Positions 1 to 64,000 of a DNA stretch of 64,000 nucleotides are shown here, piece by piece; within the stretch, counting starts at the first letter, position 1; each line of letters starts with the position of its first letter. The notes under the pieces are model-generated. The model ran no database searches. It was given only the letters and a program-made list of their open reading frames with translations, and was not told where the DNA came from. Origin of the DNA: Callaeas wilsoni (taxonomy: Eukaryota > Chordata > Aves > Passeriformes > Callaeidae); NCBI GenBank assembly GCA_013398955.1, contig VWPU01010347.1, forward strand, positions 214,825 through 278,824. The letters run 5' to 3'. The position numbers and the translations under genes are program-made.

Positions 1-52062
<52,062 letters not shown>

Positions 52063-52174
52063 CTTGCCTCCTCTTTTTAACGGGCTGCGAGCGACGGACC
52101 GGCAGGAAGGGGGGGAAAAGCCGGCGGGCAGGCGATGGCCCCGGCCGTCACCGCCGCCTCCCGCCCGCCGGCCG

Positions 52175-52206
52175 CCTTTTAAAGGGATAGCGCTGCCTTA
52201 AAGGGA
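52175..52206 (-). promoter_or_regulatory. Candidate TTTAAAA box with paired CArG-like motifs
   Basis: On the minus strand, CCCTTTAAAAGGC (52186-52174) contains a TATA-like TTTAAAA about 115-125 bp upstream of the start codon. A start site about 30 bp downstream would give a 5' UTR of roughly 90 nt. A second CCCTTTAAGG lies at 52205-52196. Both resemble serum-response CArG boxes (CC, six A/T, GG), but the A/T cores are seven and five bases, so neither is canonical. A role is inferred only from position. Confidence 0.35.
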
Positions 52207-52585
52207 CAAGGGATGGGGGCAGGTTTTGGACGGGTTTCCCCCACCCTGCCTGCCTGCCTCCCCCGGGTCCCCGCCGCCGCCTGTCCCAGAGGAAGCCAAC
52301 AGGGTGGGAAAGTCTGGGAAGCATCGCAAGGGATTAATCTTAGGTGGTGGAATGAATTTGCTGTCGTCTTTCATCACTCAGCAAAACGACACTTTTAAGA
52401 AACCTGTACTACTAATTGTTACCTCTGATTGTCCAAATTCATAGGACAAAGGTACTTTGCAAACTGCTCCTGGATCTTCACAAGCACAAGGGGGGAAATT
52501 TAATTCCTTAAGGAAGGGTACCTGGAAATGAATCAAACCCCTGATTTTAAGAAGTGAGATGAAATTTCAGAAGATTCCATCCTTT

Positions 52586-53204
52586 AATCATAGAGTTATT
52601 AAGGTTGGAAAAGACCTCTCATATAACTGAGTCCAACCATTACCCCAGCATCACTGTGTTCACCACTAAACCATATGCCCAAGTGCCACATTCCCCACAC
52701 CTTCTGAACACTTCCAGGGATGGTGATTTCACCGTTTCCCTGGGCAGCCTATTCCAGTGCCTGACCACCCTTTCAGCGAAGGAATTTTTCCCAGTATCCA
52801 ATGTAAACCTCTCACAGCACATCCTGAAGCCATTTCTTCTAGTTCTGTCACTTGTTACCTGGGAAAAGAGAACGACTCTCACCTTGCTACAATCTCCTTT
52901 CAGCTAACTACAGAGAGTGATGAGATCTCCCCTGAGTGTACTTTTCTCCAGGCTGAATTCCCCCAGCTGTTCCTCATGAGAACAGCTCCAGACCTTCCAC
53001 CAGCCCTGTTACCCTTCTGTGGACCCTCCAGCACCTCAATGTCGTTCCCCAATTGAGTGGCCATGAAACTGGACACAGGATCTGGGGTGTGGCCTCCCCA
53101 GTGCCAGGTACAGGGAGATGATCATTGCCCTGGTCCTGCTGGCCACACTGATTCCATTTCTGATGCCTTTAGCCACCATGCTATTGGCCTTCTCAGCCAC
53201 CTGG
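52586..53204 (-). mobile_element. CR1 LINE 3' portion upstream of BIN1
   Basis: This is a CR1 fragment of about 620 bp whose 3' end is at the left (ATCATAGAGTTATTAAGG) and whose 5' truncation is at about 53204, after GGCCTTCTCAGCCACCTGG. The minus strand still encodes the ORF2 C-terminal hallmark [16 protein letters not shown] at 52640-52882, but the frame is a short relic lacking the rest of the reverse transcriptase. It sits about 0.5 kb upstream of the BIN1 start codon, just beyond the CpG island, in the same orientation as the gene. Confidence 0.93.
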
Positions 53205-56200
53205 TTTTGGTTTTGTTTTGCTAGATCTACTGGGCAAATACCTTTTGTGAAACTTTATTCCATGACACGTTAGGACAAAGTTCTGCTTCCTGGAATACAG
53301 GAAGCCACCTCAACACTGTTGTTTATATCCTAATACTCATCCCCCAAACTTCCGTCAGTACCACACACCAGGGCTTGGGCAAGTGGTGGGGAAGCTTCCT
53401 TCCTTCCTATCCTGCTTCTGCACACTCATCCCAGTTCTTTGTGGGAGCTTGGGGCTATGAGCACTCACAGTACCCACCAATCCAATGCTCTGCAGAAAAT
53501 TCGGATATATAACAGAGTTGCATTTACCTTTGTTTAAGATGGAAACACCTATTTTAATTAAACGATGGTACCAAAACCCTCCTGTGTTCCCAGACCATTT
53601 CACACAGTCATTACTTTTCCAGATGAAGACTGTTATCTCCAGTTTCACACACACGGGGAGTAATGTAGCATGCACTACTGCCATGTAAAACAACAGAAAA
53701 ATGTTGAAGGTGACAACTTAAGAGAGCTAGGCCAGGTCTTCCAAGTTATATGTCATTTATTGTTTCCCATTTCTGCTTCGGTACTATTTCTGTTCATTCA
53801 GAACTTAAAAAAAACCCAATTGTCTTGCCAGAGCCCTTAGAAACTGTGGGCAGAGAACCTGTCAACACCTCTTTGTAAGGTTTCATGAGACAGTGCCTCT
53901 GCATTTCTTGCCTGTTTTACAATGGCGTGCTTTTTTTATGACAAAACCTTCATTCAGAATACAGTTTAAATCCATGATATACTTCAATTATGTTAGCAGA
54001 CATACTATTTCCTTTTAATAAAATACTAGGGCATGTGTTTCAGTTGTGTATGAGAAAAGTGCAGTGATACAAGACATACTCAGACTCCAGCGTGTGAGTA
54101 TCCATGATGCCAATCTGTATTGCAAACTGCAAATTTATTCAATTTCTTCCCGGCTTTACATTTAGTATTCATCTAGCTGTATGATTAGTATTTAGTATTA
54201 ATTTAGTATTCATTTTCTGTAGTATGCTGTCCGAAATGCATCTGATTTTTTTCCATAATTTCAGCCTTACTAGTTATTTTCATATTACCTTTCTTCTTGG
54301 ATATGATCTATAATTTTTCTCTCACCCCCACCTCAACTGAGCTTTTAAGGTTGAAAGATGCACTTGTGGTTAAACATTTGTAACATCACGTTTAAAAGAG
54401 CAGATGTGTCAGGGTCAGAACACATTCCTCTCCACCCTGCCTCATATATTTGCTTCTCCTGCTTAGGTCTTTTCTTCAGTGGAACTGGTTTTTAAGGAAT
54501 TTTTGTCTGATTACGTCCTTCACATGAAAAGCAAATGATTGCAGCTCATGAGCTGAAAAGAGAGTCCACAGCAAACATCAGACAATTGTGAAACAAAACC
54601 AGCCAGACACACATGTTCACCACAATGAAAAATGATGACAAACTGTGTACACTTTAGAAGCTGGGATTAACACCAAGTATCCACCTCTCAGCATGAGTCA
54701 TTTCAAAGTTATTTCTGTGCTTGATTGGATCAGCACCAAAGCTGCAAAGCATTTGCTGGGCTCCAGGTGTGTTGCAAAAGGTACTCCCCTGGCATGACCC
54801 ACCCATTATGAGTGGCCATGCAACCGAATGACCATATAAGCCATTTCAGCCAGGTAATATATGCAGGATGTTCTTGCTTTGTGAACAAGAGAGGCTTCAG
54901 TCTCATATCTATCCACCACTGTTCTCATCCAAGCTTACTCTGATTTACAAGCTTATATATGTAAATAATTTCAATTGGACTGCAGTGCAATTACGTAGTA
55001 ATAAACATACGGGCTAGCAACTTAATGCCTTTATATTTGTTTATGCTTTGTGGCATGAGATAGCGATATCAAACCTTTTGGAAGCCATTAGTGACAGATT
55101 CTGCACAACTAGACTTAAAAGAAACCAAACTGAATGTTTATGAGTATTTCCTGCGATGAGATTCATTAAGTTCAATATGTGCATAGTTGTCTAATCTATT
55201 CTAACACTAGACCCCAGAACACTTCATCTCACCCAACTGTAACCAGCTAGACATATTTAATTTAAGCTGAGTCACCTTAGCTCCTTTTATAGTCAAAAGA
55301 GATAAATCCGTACCTCCAAAGCTGATAAAAGGTAAGGCAGAAACACCTCCCTCCCCCCTTAGCTACAGAGGGAGATTAGCTGAATAGCTTAAATAGCTGA
55401 CGTTAGGAAAGCCAGATGGGTTATGAAACCCACCTGTAGTCCATCTCCCTGGTGACAGGATGACTCATTTCCACAGTTCAGAGGGAAGAAGCAAATCTGT
55501 CAAACACTCTAGCACAAACAGGCATATTTAACATGTACATACCACTGCTTTTTTATGGCTTTCTTAATTGATTAATACTCTAGTCAATAATGACTATGTT
55601 AGGCATCAGCCCCATAAGTGCATTTCACTTCTCAGTTGTCTCGTTAAAGGGAGATGAACTGTTCACCTGTTTACAATTAAACATATGCTTAAATGCTCAC
55701 TGACTTGGAGTCTATTACTTTATAGCTTAGGTACAATTTATTCCCTTCATTGCACAAATTGTTGTTCCAGCTCTTTTTTTCATTATTATTAGTATTCCTG
55801 TTTTGCCAGTTTTGTCCATCTGGGAGCAGGATGTTTTCTTCACGATTCCGAATTTAAATTGGTATAAAAATTTATTTTTCAAAGAGTGATTTCAGCAATG
55901 TATTCATTAACTTATTTTTTATTTTTTCTCACTTGAACCTTTTAATTGTAGTTCGTGTGTTTAAAACTAGAAGCTGTGGTAATCAAAATCTTCCATGCTA
56001 CTGATGGCAAAATCTTTCATGTATAATCCAATTCATTTAAATAAAAGAATTCTAAAATTACAACAGTAGTGGTTTCTACCATTCATGAAACTAAAAGTAT
56101 ATAGTCTCTGTTCCAGTAACAAAGAAGATTAAAACCCAGCTAAATTGATTTGTGTTTCTTTTCAGCAAGGAGTTCTGATTTTAAGTGTATAATTACAGGG

Positions 56201-56459
56201 TTTAGAAAATATTCAGTAGAGTTCAGTTAATTAAATGTTTATGGAAAATATAAACATATCATTATTGAATTCTTTAAATGTTTATATTTATACTAAATAA
56301 TACTTGCAGTGAGCTATTTGAAGAACTCTGAAGCCCTTCACCCCAAGTGCTCATATAGTGCAAGATGGGTCTATTTTAATCATAATTTCTTGTAGTATTC
56401 AAAGCTGAGGTTTGGATATTAAACAACCTGGTGGTTTGGATCCGTAGTTCTGTTCTGCC

Positions 56460-56545
56460 TAACTCTGGCTGCAGCACTACGGGTCCGCTGGCCTCACTCC
56501 CTGCCAGCACCGCTCTCCGGCTTTAGTGATGTCAGCCGAAGGACT
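56460..56545. promoter_or_regulatory. GC/CpG pocket in AT-rich upstream flank
   Basis: A compact GC-rich patch with CpGs at ACGGGTCCGC, CACCGCTC, TCCGGC and AGCCGAAGG stands alone in a long AT-rich stretch. It contains TGATGTCAG, a CRE-like half-palindrome, at 56528. It lies just left of the candidate exon at 56663. Confidence 0.25.
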
Positions 56546-56662
56546 AACTTCAGACAGTAAATCCAACATCTTGAAAACAACAAATGGCATTGAATATATT
56601 ATGTAGCAAAATCTAATCAAGTTCTAACTCCAACCTTGCCCACCTTTTTCTTTCCATTGCAG

Positions 56663-56706
56663 ATCATGCATTCTTCTGGGACAGCATTCCAGAAGAGCTT
56701 GCAAAG
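56663..56706 (+). other. Candidate plus-strand exon upstream of BIN1
   Basis: A 44-bp segment follows a near-ideal 3' splice site: a branch-point-like TTCTAAC, then a long pyrimidine tract, then CATTGCAG. Its donor, CAAAG|GTGATT, is weaker because +5 is not G. In one frame it reads HAFFWDSIPEELAK, which looks protein-like, but I do not recognise a family. No partner exon has been identified. Confidence 0.22.
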
Positions 56707-59700
56707 GTGATTTCTGTCTTTTCTTTTAACCCGATAACATTGTTAGGGATAATTCGGTTATCAATTTCACCATTATCTAGTTTGCCTTAGAATTCCTTTC
56801 TGGCTGACTACATTCTCTTGCAAACTCTCCCTTTGTTCTCCCACAGAAAGGTGCAGGGAAGAATCAGGAAGTTTCTGCCATAAAAATAACAGACAAGAAC
56901 TTGCTGATAATATGTTCTGTCCTTTAAAACAGGAGCAACATGAAAGAACCTTGATTTTAAAATAGTGTCCCGAAGGTGTTCTCTCTCACACCTCTCAAAC
57001 ACTCAATTCCTGTTGAATCTCTCCATTATCTTTTATGAGAAACAGAAGATGATACTCAAGTTACTCTTCTCATGCGCTGAACACACCCAAAAAATCAGCA
57101 AAAAAACTAATTCTGTAGCATTGGGAAGGCTCCAAAGCTGAGAGCTTTGCCTGTCTAGTCCAGACTCACCTGCTCAGAAACGGAGAGGCAAGAAATAAAA
57201 TGACAATAAAACTTTGTCTCACATCTCGCTGAAGGCTGTCCCTTGATTGCAAGCTTGCTTGAATTCTAGGGAATTATGTGATGTTCATGATGTGTCTTAC
57301 CGGCACCTCCAAGCTTTGGCAGATTTTTCGCAACTTCAAACTTCAGATCATATTTCTTTTCCATCCACACACCTGTTTGAGTGCTTGATACACCTGCATG
57401 TAACTATTATTTTCTCTGCCTGTGTGGATTTAGCCATCACAAAGTGATCTTTGGCCCTGAATTTGTGACAGATCAGCTACCCTTCGCTATTAAATGAGTA
57501 AAGTGAGTAAAGAATGGAGATGGTCTATAAGCTTTGCACCAATATATTTCCAAGAAGCTAATCAAAATTTCTGTGTACCCTATTGTGCAGGAAAAAAAGG
57601 GATTTGGCAAATATGAAATAATTTCGGTTTTACTTTTTCATTAACATCAATCAGCAAGGAACAGGCAAGTGAATCATGTGCTTCCTTTGGAAAATGTTCT
57701 GAGAATTCTGGAAGCCTTCAACTATTCATTAAAATATCTAAAAAATCAGAAATAATTATATATACTCAAGTGGACAGGACAGTTTATCCCCATCTATAGC
57801 TACAGTAGAACACATGGCCCAGCTGGTGGAATCACACAAAGGATATCATATCACCAGGATACCGTATCAACAGCACAAACTGTCACTGAATGCAGGAGGC
57901 ATTTGATATTTTCTGTCAAACATACATCCACAAGGTTCCACACTTGTGATAACCATGCCAGGTGGATTATGTAATGGTAACAGTTGTCCCAGTTGCAGTG
58001 TCTTCCTCCTTGCTTCCTTTTACCAAGAGCCTCATTTTATTTCCTTGGCAACGGAGTGACTTATTCACTGCACATTACTTAGAAGAGCCATGTCTCCTTC
58101 AGTTACTGTAAGCTTACTATCAATTAAGATCTTTTCAGTTTTCAAAATTATCCAGCTCTTTACTTTTGACGTTTGGGATTTGATTTTTCAGAAAATAAGG
58201 ATGGTAACTTTCCAGTCTGGGCAAATCCTGTTTTCTGCACATATCTAATAAAACACTGGATACAATTCATCATACAATCTATTCTGTTTAATAATTACTG
58301 ACAGTGATAATAATGTTTTCCTAGACCTGTATCAGGACTGAACTGAAGAAAATACAACACAGAAAAATGAAAAAAAATTACTCTTAACTGTAACAACTCA
58401 GCCATTTCCAGAGCTCTATCAACTCTCTAAAAAGGCTTTCATAAAGATTCAGCGAAAAACACTGAAGGCATAAAATAGTTATAATTAGTTAGAATTTATA
58501 CATTTCTCTTCACAAATTATGTGGTGTTTTAATGTACCATTCAATGCTCTGACATCTTCAAGTCTCCTGCCAAATTTAGCAGAAAACATTCACAGTCCTA
58601 AAGCAAGCATCCTGTACAGTTTAATGAGTCACAGCCTTGTGTATACAGATATCAGGGTCATCAGCATGGTAGAAGAATAAACATAAATTTCAATCTAAAT
58701 TTCTGCTTTGTTTCCAAACTGTATTTTGAAACAAGGCAACACTACCAGAAAAATGAACCAAACGTAGTAAATTGTGAAAATTGTTCTTAACGTGTCACTG
58801 CACAAGTGATGGAAATACATGTTATTTCTACTACTGTAGTCTGAAAGTCAAAGCACGAGTCTGGAAGTGTTGCAGCATCTGAGCATCTTTACTAGGAATT
58901 TTTCAATACAGGATGTTCCCTCAAAACCCCACCTTTTGGAATCACATGAATAGGTGTCCAGACAGGGGAAAAACGTCAAAATCTGGATCACAAAAACTGA
59001 AAACCAAAGAAGAGCAGGGGGAATTAAGCCATCACTCCAACATTTTCATTTATTTTAAGGAATTCGTAGCCTTGAGTCACAAGCTAAGGAAAGACAAAAC
59101 ATGACACTTACCTCTTGGACATGGAGGTAAAGATACATTTATTATATATATATTGCAGAAATGTGCTGCTTGTAAAACTAGGTTCCAGAAACTGGTAGCA
59201 AATAGAAACCCAAAAGGCAACTATTACAAGAGAACAGTGGTTTTGGTCTACAAAAACTCTAGTTTTTGTTCTTTTGCAACACTAGTGAGCTACATCACAG
59301 CAAGACAAAGCAAACTGCCTGGATAAGAATAATCTTGCACGGCATTATCCTCTGGCTGTATGTGTGCTGTCAGATCTTCTGACATCCTAGATTTAAAACA
59401 ACCGACCAAACAAGCAAAAATATCCCTTCCTAGCGTGCCAACATGATCCAGGTTTACCAAGAGTTATATAGTAAACATTTAGAAAGGCAAGCAACCCTAC
59501 ATTCCCTAGGCAGAGCAACAAATAGGTACAAGCCACTTGCAAATCCTACCAACACTACACCAACTCATAGCCTCAAAAGGGTGTGGTAATCCTAGAAACC
59601 ACACAGTTCTTTCCTACTGAAATGACACATTTCCATTCTATTTAGAAAGCTTTTCTTTATAGGGGAAAACAAGAAGGTTTGACCTTGCCATTAATGAAAT

Positions 59701-59786
59701 GCTTCCTGGATATATTTAATTAATTATCCTATCCTCTCCATTATCACAGCAAACAAGTCTTCATCTTGTTATATAAATATCAGAAG

Positions 59787-59803
59787 ATATATATATATAT
59801 ATA
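59787..59803. repeat. (AT)n microsatellite
   Basis: An AT dinucleotide repeat of 17 bp lies in the upstream intergenic region. Confidence 0.9.
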
Positions 59804-62045
59804 GAAATACACACAATTTGAGCTTTATACCGTACAGGATGGAACAGTGCCCTACACATGTTTTTTAAAGCTAATCAGATCGGTTATGCTCTTTTTACAA
59901 AAAAAATTTTACAAGTTCCTGTCTGTTTATATGCAATATTAGAGGCAGTTCTTTAGATACTAGTCCCACATTATCTTGCAATTAGGGGTTCCTATTCATC
60001 CCACAGGAATGTCCAGCTGATCACAAAGACTTTATTGACTCACTGCTGTCTTTGATGTATTTCTCTTGGCCCCTTGGTTATGACCAGCAGTCACTAAAAA
60101 CACCAATCACAATCACAAAAACCAACCAAAGGACATATCTTCTAGCTAGCAGTTCTTAACGTTTATGAGTTGCCATCCCCTTAAAAAATAATTCAAAAAA
60201 CATTAAAGCATGACAAGGTTCCTTGTTTTAGTCCTTCTTTACAGATCCTGGAGAAATAAATAACAGACTGTCATTGCTGCCTGGTGCTGACGCTAAACAT
60301 CCCTCTTTCCAGCCAAATTGTTCAACATTAAACTTCCAAACTTTAGATGTCAAGTGCATGATGATAACCAATAAAGAGAATGCTTCCATTTGTTGCCTAA
60401 AGACATCTAAAAATACTGAACTCTTTTCTCCTCTCTTTTTTCTTATCACTATGCAATTAAAATAATAGTCATAGAAGTAAGGCAAAGGCTTTTGAAAGAT
60501 TCTCTCCTTTGAGAAGTAGCCAACTCAGTGGAAAAGCCTCAGGACTCTGACCTAACCCAGCATCTGGGAAATGTAAGATTATTCCCCATCCACTATATGT
60601 TTTTCTGTAATTTAATTCACTTCAATTTTACTTGAATTGCACAATTGATATTTCATCACTTCTTATGGCAGAAAATCATTAGTAGCCCACTATTTTCTGT
60701 GCCAGTAGAAAGAGGACAATGTGCTATTTGTAATTATTTTCTAGCCAAATAATAGGATAAATTTAATTTGGTCTTGACTGTAGTATTGTGTGGTGAAATG
60801 CCAACATCAAAAATAGTAATGAAAGTACTTAATACCCAATTATACGTCAACACAATTGCACTAATTACAAGTAGCACTCTTGCATTCCAATGTGACCCAG
60901 AATTGTGACCGATTAAAACATTAATCTCTACTATGCATTTGCCAACGAAGCTTTGTCAGTCAAGATGACCCAGTCCCAGAAGACACAGAAAGAGGAATTC
61001 AACACAATGAAACTGTTCAGAGTGGGCCTAAAATTTACAGCCTTGAAAACATACATACGTTAGAGACATCTGCTTTGATAGAGCAGCATGGCTGTATTAG
61101 GGCTTTCCTGCCTCAGTTTAATCTGACATAGCCCGTGGATGGGTAAGTGTAGCCATTCCCTGCAGAGGTGATGACTGATCTCTGCATCACAGTATGAGTT
61201 AGAAAGCTTTGCCAGCCGAGATTTATGTCTCAGAAATCTGCAAAGTTGGGATGTTTTGTAACCATTCTACAAATACAGCGTAGGATAGAGGTGAGACAAA
61301 TGGCTGCCCACACTTCCTGGGGCTGATACCTATTTATATTGCAAAACCAAGCTGACTAGCAACCAATGAATAATTATTTCTTGGATGAATTTAGTGCCTT
61401 CATTCTTTGTGAAAAGAAATGCATGTTACTTCATACCACTTCATCTGAAAATAACGGGTGTTTGATAGAGTTGTGATTACTATGCATTTATTATTTATGG
61501 ATTTGTGACCATAAAAGAAGCATCTATAAATGTGATAGTGAAATACCGATTGCCTTCTCAGTGGTGTCTTCTTAGATGAAGATTTTTAGCCAAGTCCTTC
61601 CAGATATGTGTAACTGATTCCCTGCATACCTTTCTGATTCTCTAATCAACTAGACTTAATGCCTCTTTTTTGCATCTGGGATGAGACTGTCTGCATTATT
61701 TGGGAATCTTCAAGCAAATTCAAGAGTTCACCCCTATCTGCATAAAAGAGACAAAGAGCTTCACAAGCCGAGTTGCTTAAAGCAGGAAAGACTTATCTAA
61801 ATATTTCTTATCCCATACTTAACTGTGGTGGCAAACATTCTCTTGCAGTCATTTATCCCTTAGACACTTCTTTCCAAAATCCCTGACTCCAGCCTTCCGT
61901 TTGTCTGAGTAAAGTAAGCTGCTTCAGTGAGTTTACACTTCAATGTAATTGTTTCCCAACTAGATAAACACTTGACAGCAAACACTGTGTTTCGAACACT
62001 GCCAAGGTTGGTACAACATCCTTTAAATGGTGTCAGATGATCTCC

Positions 62046-62069
62046 TGTTTACTGCAATGTTTACTGCAA
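62046..62069 (+). repeat. Tandem 12-bp repeat with forkhead motif
   Basis: Two perfect, adjacent copies of TGTTTACTGCAA are present. Each holds the forkhead core TGTTTAC. The same core recurs at 62385-62391. Confidence 0.75.
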
Positions 62070-64000
62070 TAGTGTCTGAAACATACAAATATCCCCTTGA
62101 ATTATTTCCTGTCTCCTTTACTCTTATCTCACCTAGACTGTGATCTCTTCAGAGTAAGAACTGGCTTTATTTTGAATTTTGCATGATAACAGGTAGAGTG
62201 CCAAAGCTCAATGATTAACAAACTGTTAAAGACAAATCCCAGCAGGAGCCATACAGGACTGCAAAGGCTGGATTTTCTCTAACAAAACTCTTCCCATGTG
62301 AAACTTTGGACATACTGTACTTTTTTCCACATGTAAATTCACATTTTGAGCAAGGATATGCAAGAGATGAATGGAAATTGAGAATGTTTACATGTACAGG
62401 GCCTAAGAGTCCTTGTCAAACAAGTATAGCTGAACTCCTCTATCTTTAAGAAGCCATAGTAAGTACATTGGTCTTAGCTATATATATTTTTTTTTCTTTT
62501 TCCCCATAGATACATAATCATAGACTTTCACTAAGGAATACTATAAAGGCAGCACCACCTAGTGGTACCAAAACCACAGTGTAGTATTTTTGGTGGTTTC
62601 CCGAAGAAAATCTTCCTGGAAACATAAGGGAAACTCCGGTGAAATTATTTTTGAAATACCCAGATGACATCTACATGTTTTGGTCTTTTTTTTTCTTTTT
62701 TTTCCCAGCAAGAACGTGAATAAATATTTGCAAGCTCTTAGCATACATATACATATACTTATTTTCTGTTGTAAGTACCCTTTGAAAGGGAAAAAGGGAA
62801 GTGAACATGTGCGTTAATCACAGAGGATAAAATATTTTTCTTTTTATCGTACATATATATATGTAAAATATTTTTAAATGACCAGGTACCAAAATAAATA
62901 CTACTCACACCTTCCCATCCAACTTTATTATTTACTGCTGCATGTGTAAGGTTTAGATGAAAACCTATACAGGAATAAGAAATACCTAGCAACTTTGCAC
63001 CGCTTCCCAAATATTTTCCAACACGCATTCCAGGGAACTGTAGTTTACCTTGTTTCAATAAATATAGTCCATGACAGAGATGATCACTTTGCAAAAATCA
63101 GAAGGGCCCGATGTGTAAGAGCAGTTGTCCTCCCCAGTGATTATATTGGCATATGTATTTACATCTGTGCTCAGTAGCTGTACAGCACTGGGACTATCAC
63201 TGGTAGCATTTTAAATCATCCTACCGTCTGCTTTTCACTTGCCCCTGTAAATCCTCTACTGACACTTCTGTGACACTTCAGGAGGTGAAAAACCTTCTGA
63301 TGCATCTGCCACCGTGGGAGCCTGCAGTGCAAACTAACATTGCTCTGAACACTGAGAATCAGTGATTTGTTACAGCCCTTCCGAGTCCTTCTCTGGGCAC
63401 ACACTGGGGAAGTTTGGCATTACCAAAGATGCAAATCTCTAGTAATTATATGAAATTATGTGATTGCATGTTTTAAAGTTATAAACATATGTGACAACAT
63501 AGCATAGGAAGGAAAAACCTCAGTGATCAAAACCAGTAGTGGCCATTTTTTTACACAGTGCCAGTAGTACACATCAGGCACCCAAACTACTCCTGCCCCA
63601 TCCTGCCTCACCCCTTTTCTCTCAGTCTGCCCCATCCTACGTGCAGTCCACAGCTCATCTCTCCACTTCCTGAACTTGCACCCCATGTGATATTTGGTAT
63701 AGCCACAAAGCCTCCACTCTGAGTGGCTTTTCCACTCCTCCCTTCCCAGTCCCAAGTACCAGCACAGCTCTTCTGTTCCAAGCTCCAAAAACACCCCCAG
63801 TGCCTACTTCTCTCATGTTCACAGCTGCCAGGCATCCTACTCTCCACCTTCACAGCAGCATCACTGCAGGGGTATTTAAGCAGCTCCTAAGTTTCATTCA
63901 CCACTGGCATACAGTGTTGCTGGAGTTGTGACTATTTCACCACTGACCTCATAGATTCCTTCCTTGCCTACAAGAGAGTACAGAAAAACAGAGAACAAAC

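Larger units (their letters stand above)
53205..64000. other. Upstream intergenic region
   Basis: No protein-coding gene is recognised in this 10.8 kb. It is AT-rich, particularly from 53.7 to 63 kb, with long stretches (53.7-56.8 kb) lacking any frame of 60 codons. Clear transposons are absent. It contains the GC pocket at 56460-56545, the candidate exon at 56663, short AT repeats and the forkhead-type tandem at 62046. In human the next gene upstream of BIN1 is CYP27C1; no exon of it is recognised here. Confidence 0.75.

Noticed and set aside
62109..62160. Pyrimidine tract and TAG/CAG resembling a splice acceptor
   Set aside because: No donor or open segment of convincing quality follows; such motifs are common in AT-rich DNA.
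62514..62542. CR1-like start ATAATCATAGACTTTCACTA
   Set aside because: The similarity stops after about 25 bp and the following sequence does not match CR1.
63868..63892. TATA-like GGTATTTAAGCAGC on the plus strand near the right edge
   Set aside because: A single motif, with too little downstream sequence left in the window to see an exon or start codon.

Overview
This is a vertebrate, almost certainly avian, genomic window. It carries the 5' part of one multi-exon gene on the minus strand plus about 12 kb of upstream flank. The avian call rests on CR1-type LINE 3' ends, including one ending in the typical octamer-like ATTCTATG tail, the lack of mammalian SINEs, and the exon sequences. I see no bacterial genes, operons, CRISPR arrays or phage features. 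Nearly all open reading frames over 60 codons are chance frames in introns.

The gene is BIN1 (bridging integrator 1, amphiphysin 2). Six coding exons can be placed to the base by their GT/AG boundaries and by agreement with the known protein: exon 1 at 52062-51979, exon 2 at 13688-13608, exon 3 at 8916-8862, exon 4 at 8405-8311, exon 5 at 6495-6400 and exon 6 at 1559-1452. They total 519 bp and encode residues 1-173: the H0 amphipathic helix and roughly the first two thirds of the N-BAR domain. The rest of the BAR domain, the alternatively spliced middle, the MYC-binding region and the SH3 domain must lie beyond the left edge of the window.

Layout from left to right: partial intron 6 (1-1451), exon 6, intron 5 (4.8 kb), exon 5, intron 4 (1.8 kb), exon 4, intron 3 (456 bp), exon 3, intron 2 (4.7 kb, with a CR1 copy), exon 2, a very long intron 1 (13689-51978, 38.3 kb), exon 1 inside a CpG island (about 51690-52310), then upstream intergenic DNA. 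A 5'-truncated CR1 element lies 0.5 kb upstream of the start codon (52586-53204). From about 53.7 kb to the right edge the sequence is AT-rich, poor in ORFs and poor in recognisable repeats.

No unambiguous new biological system is present. The items most worth checking are: two splice-site-bounded candidate exons on the plus strand (19493-19562, antisense in intron 1, and 56663-56706, upstream); CpG-rich pockets in intron 1 and in the upstream flank that resemble regulatory elements; a TTTAAAA box with paired CArG-like motifs in the BIN1 promoter; and tandem forkhead-type motifs near 62.05 kb.
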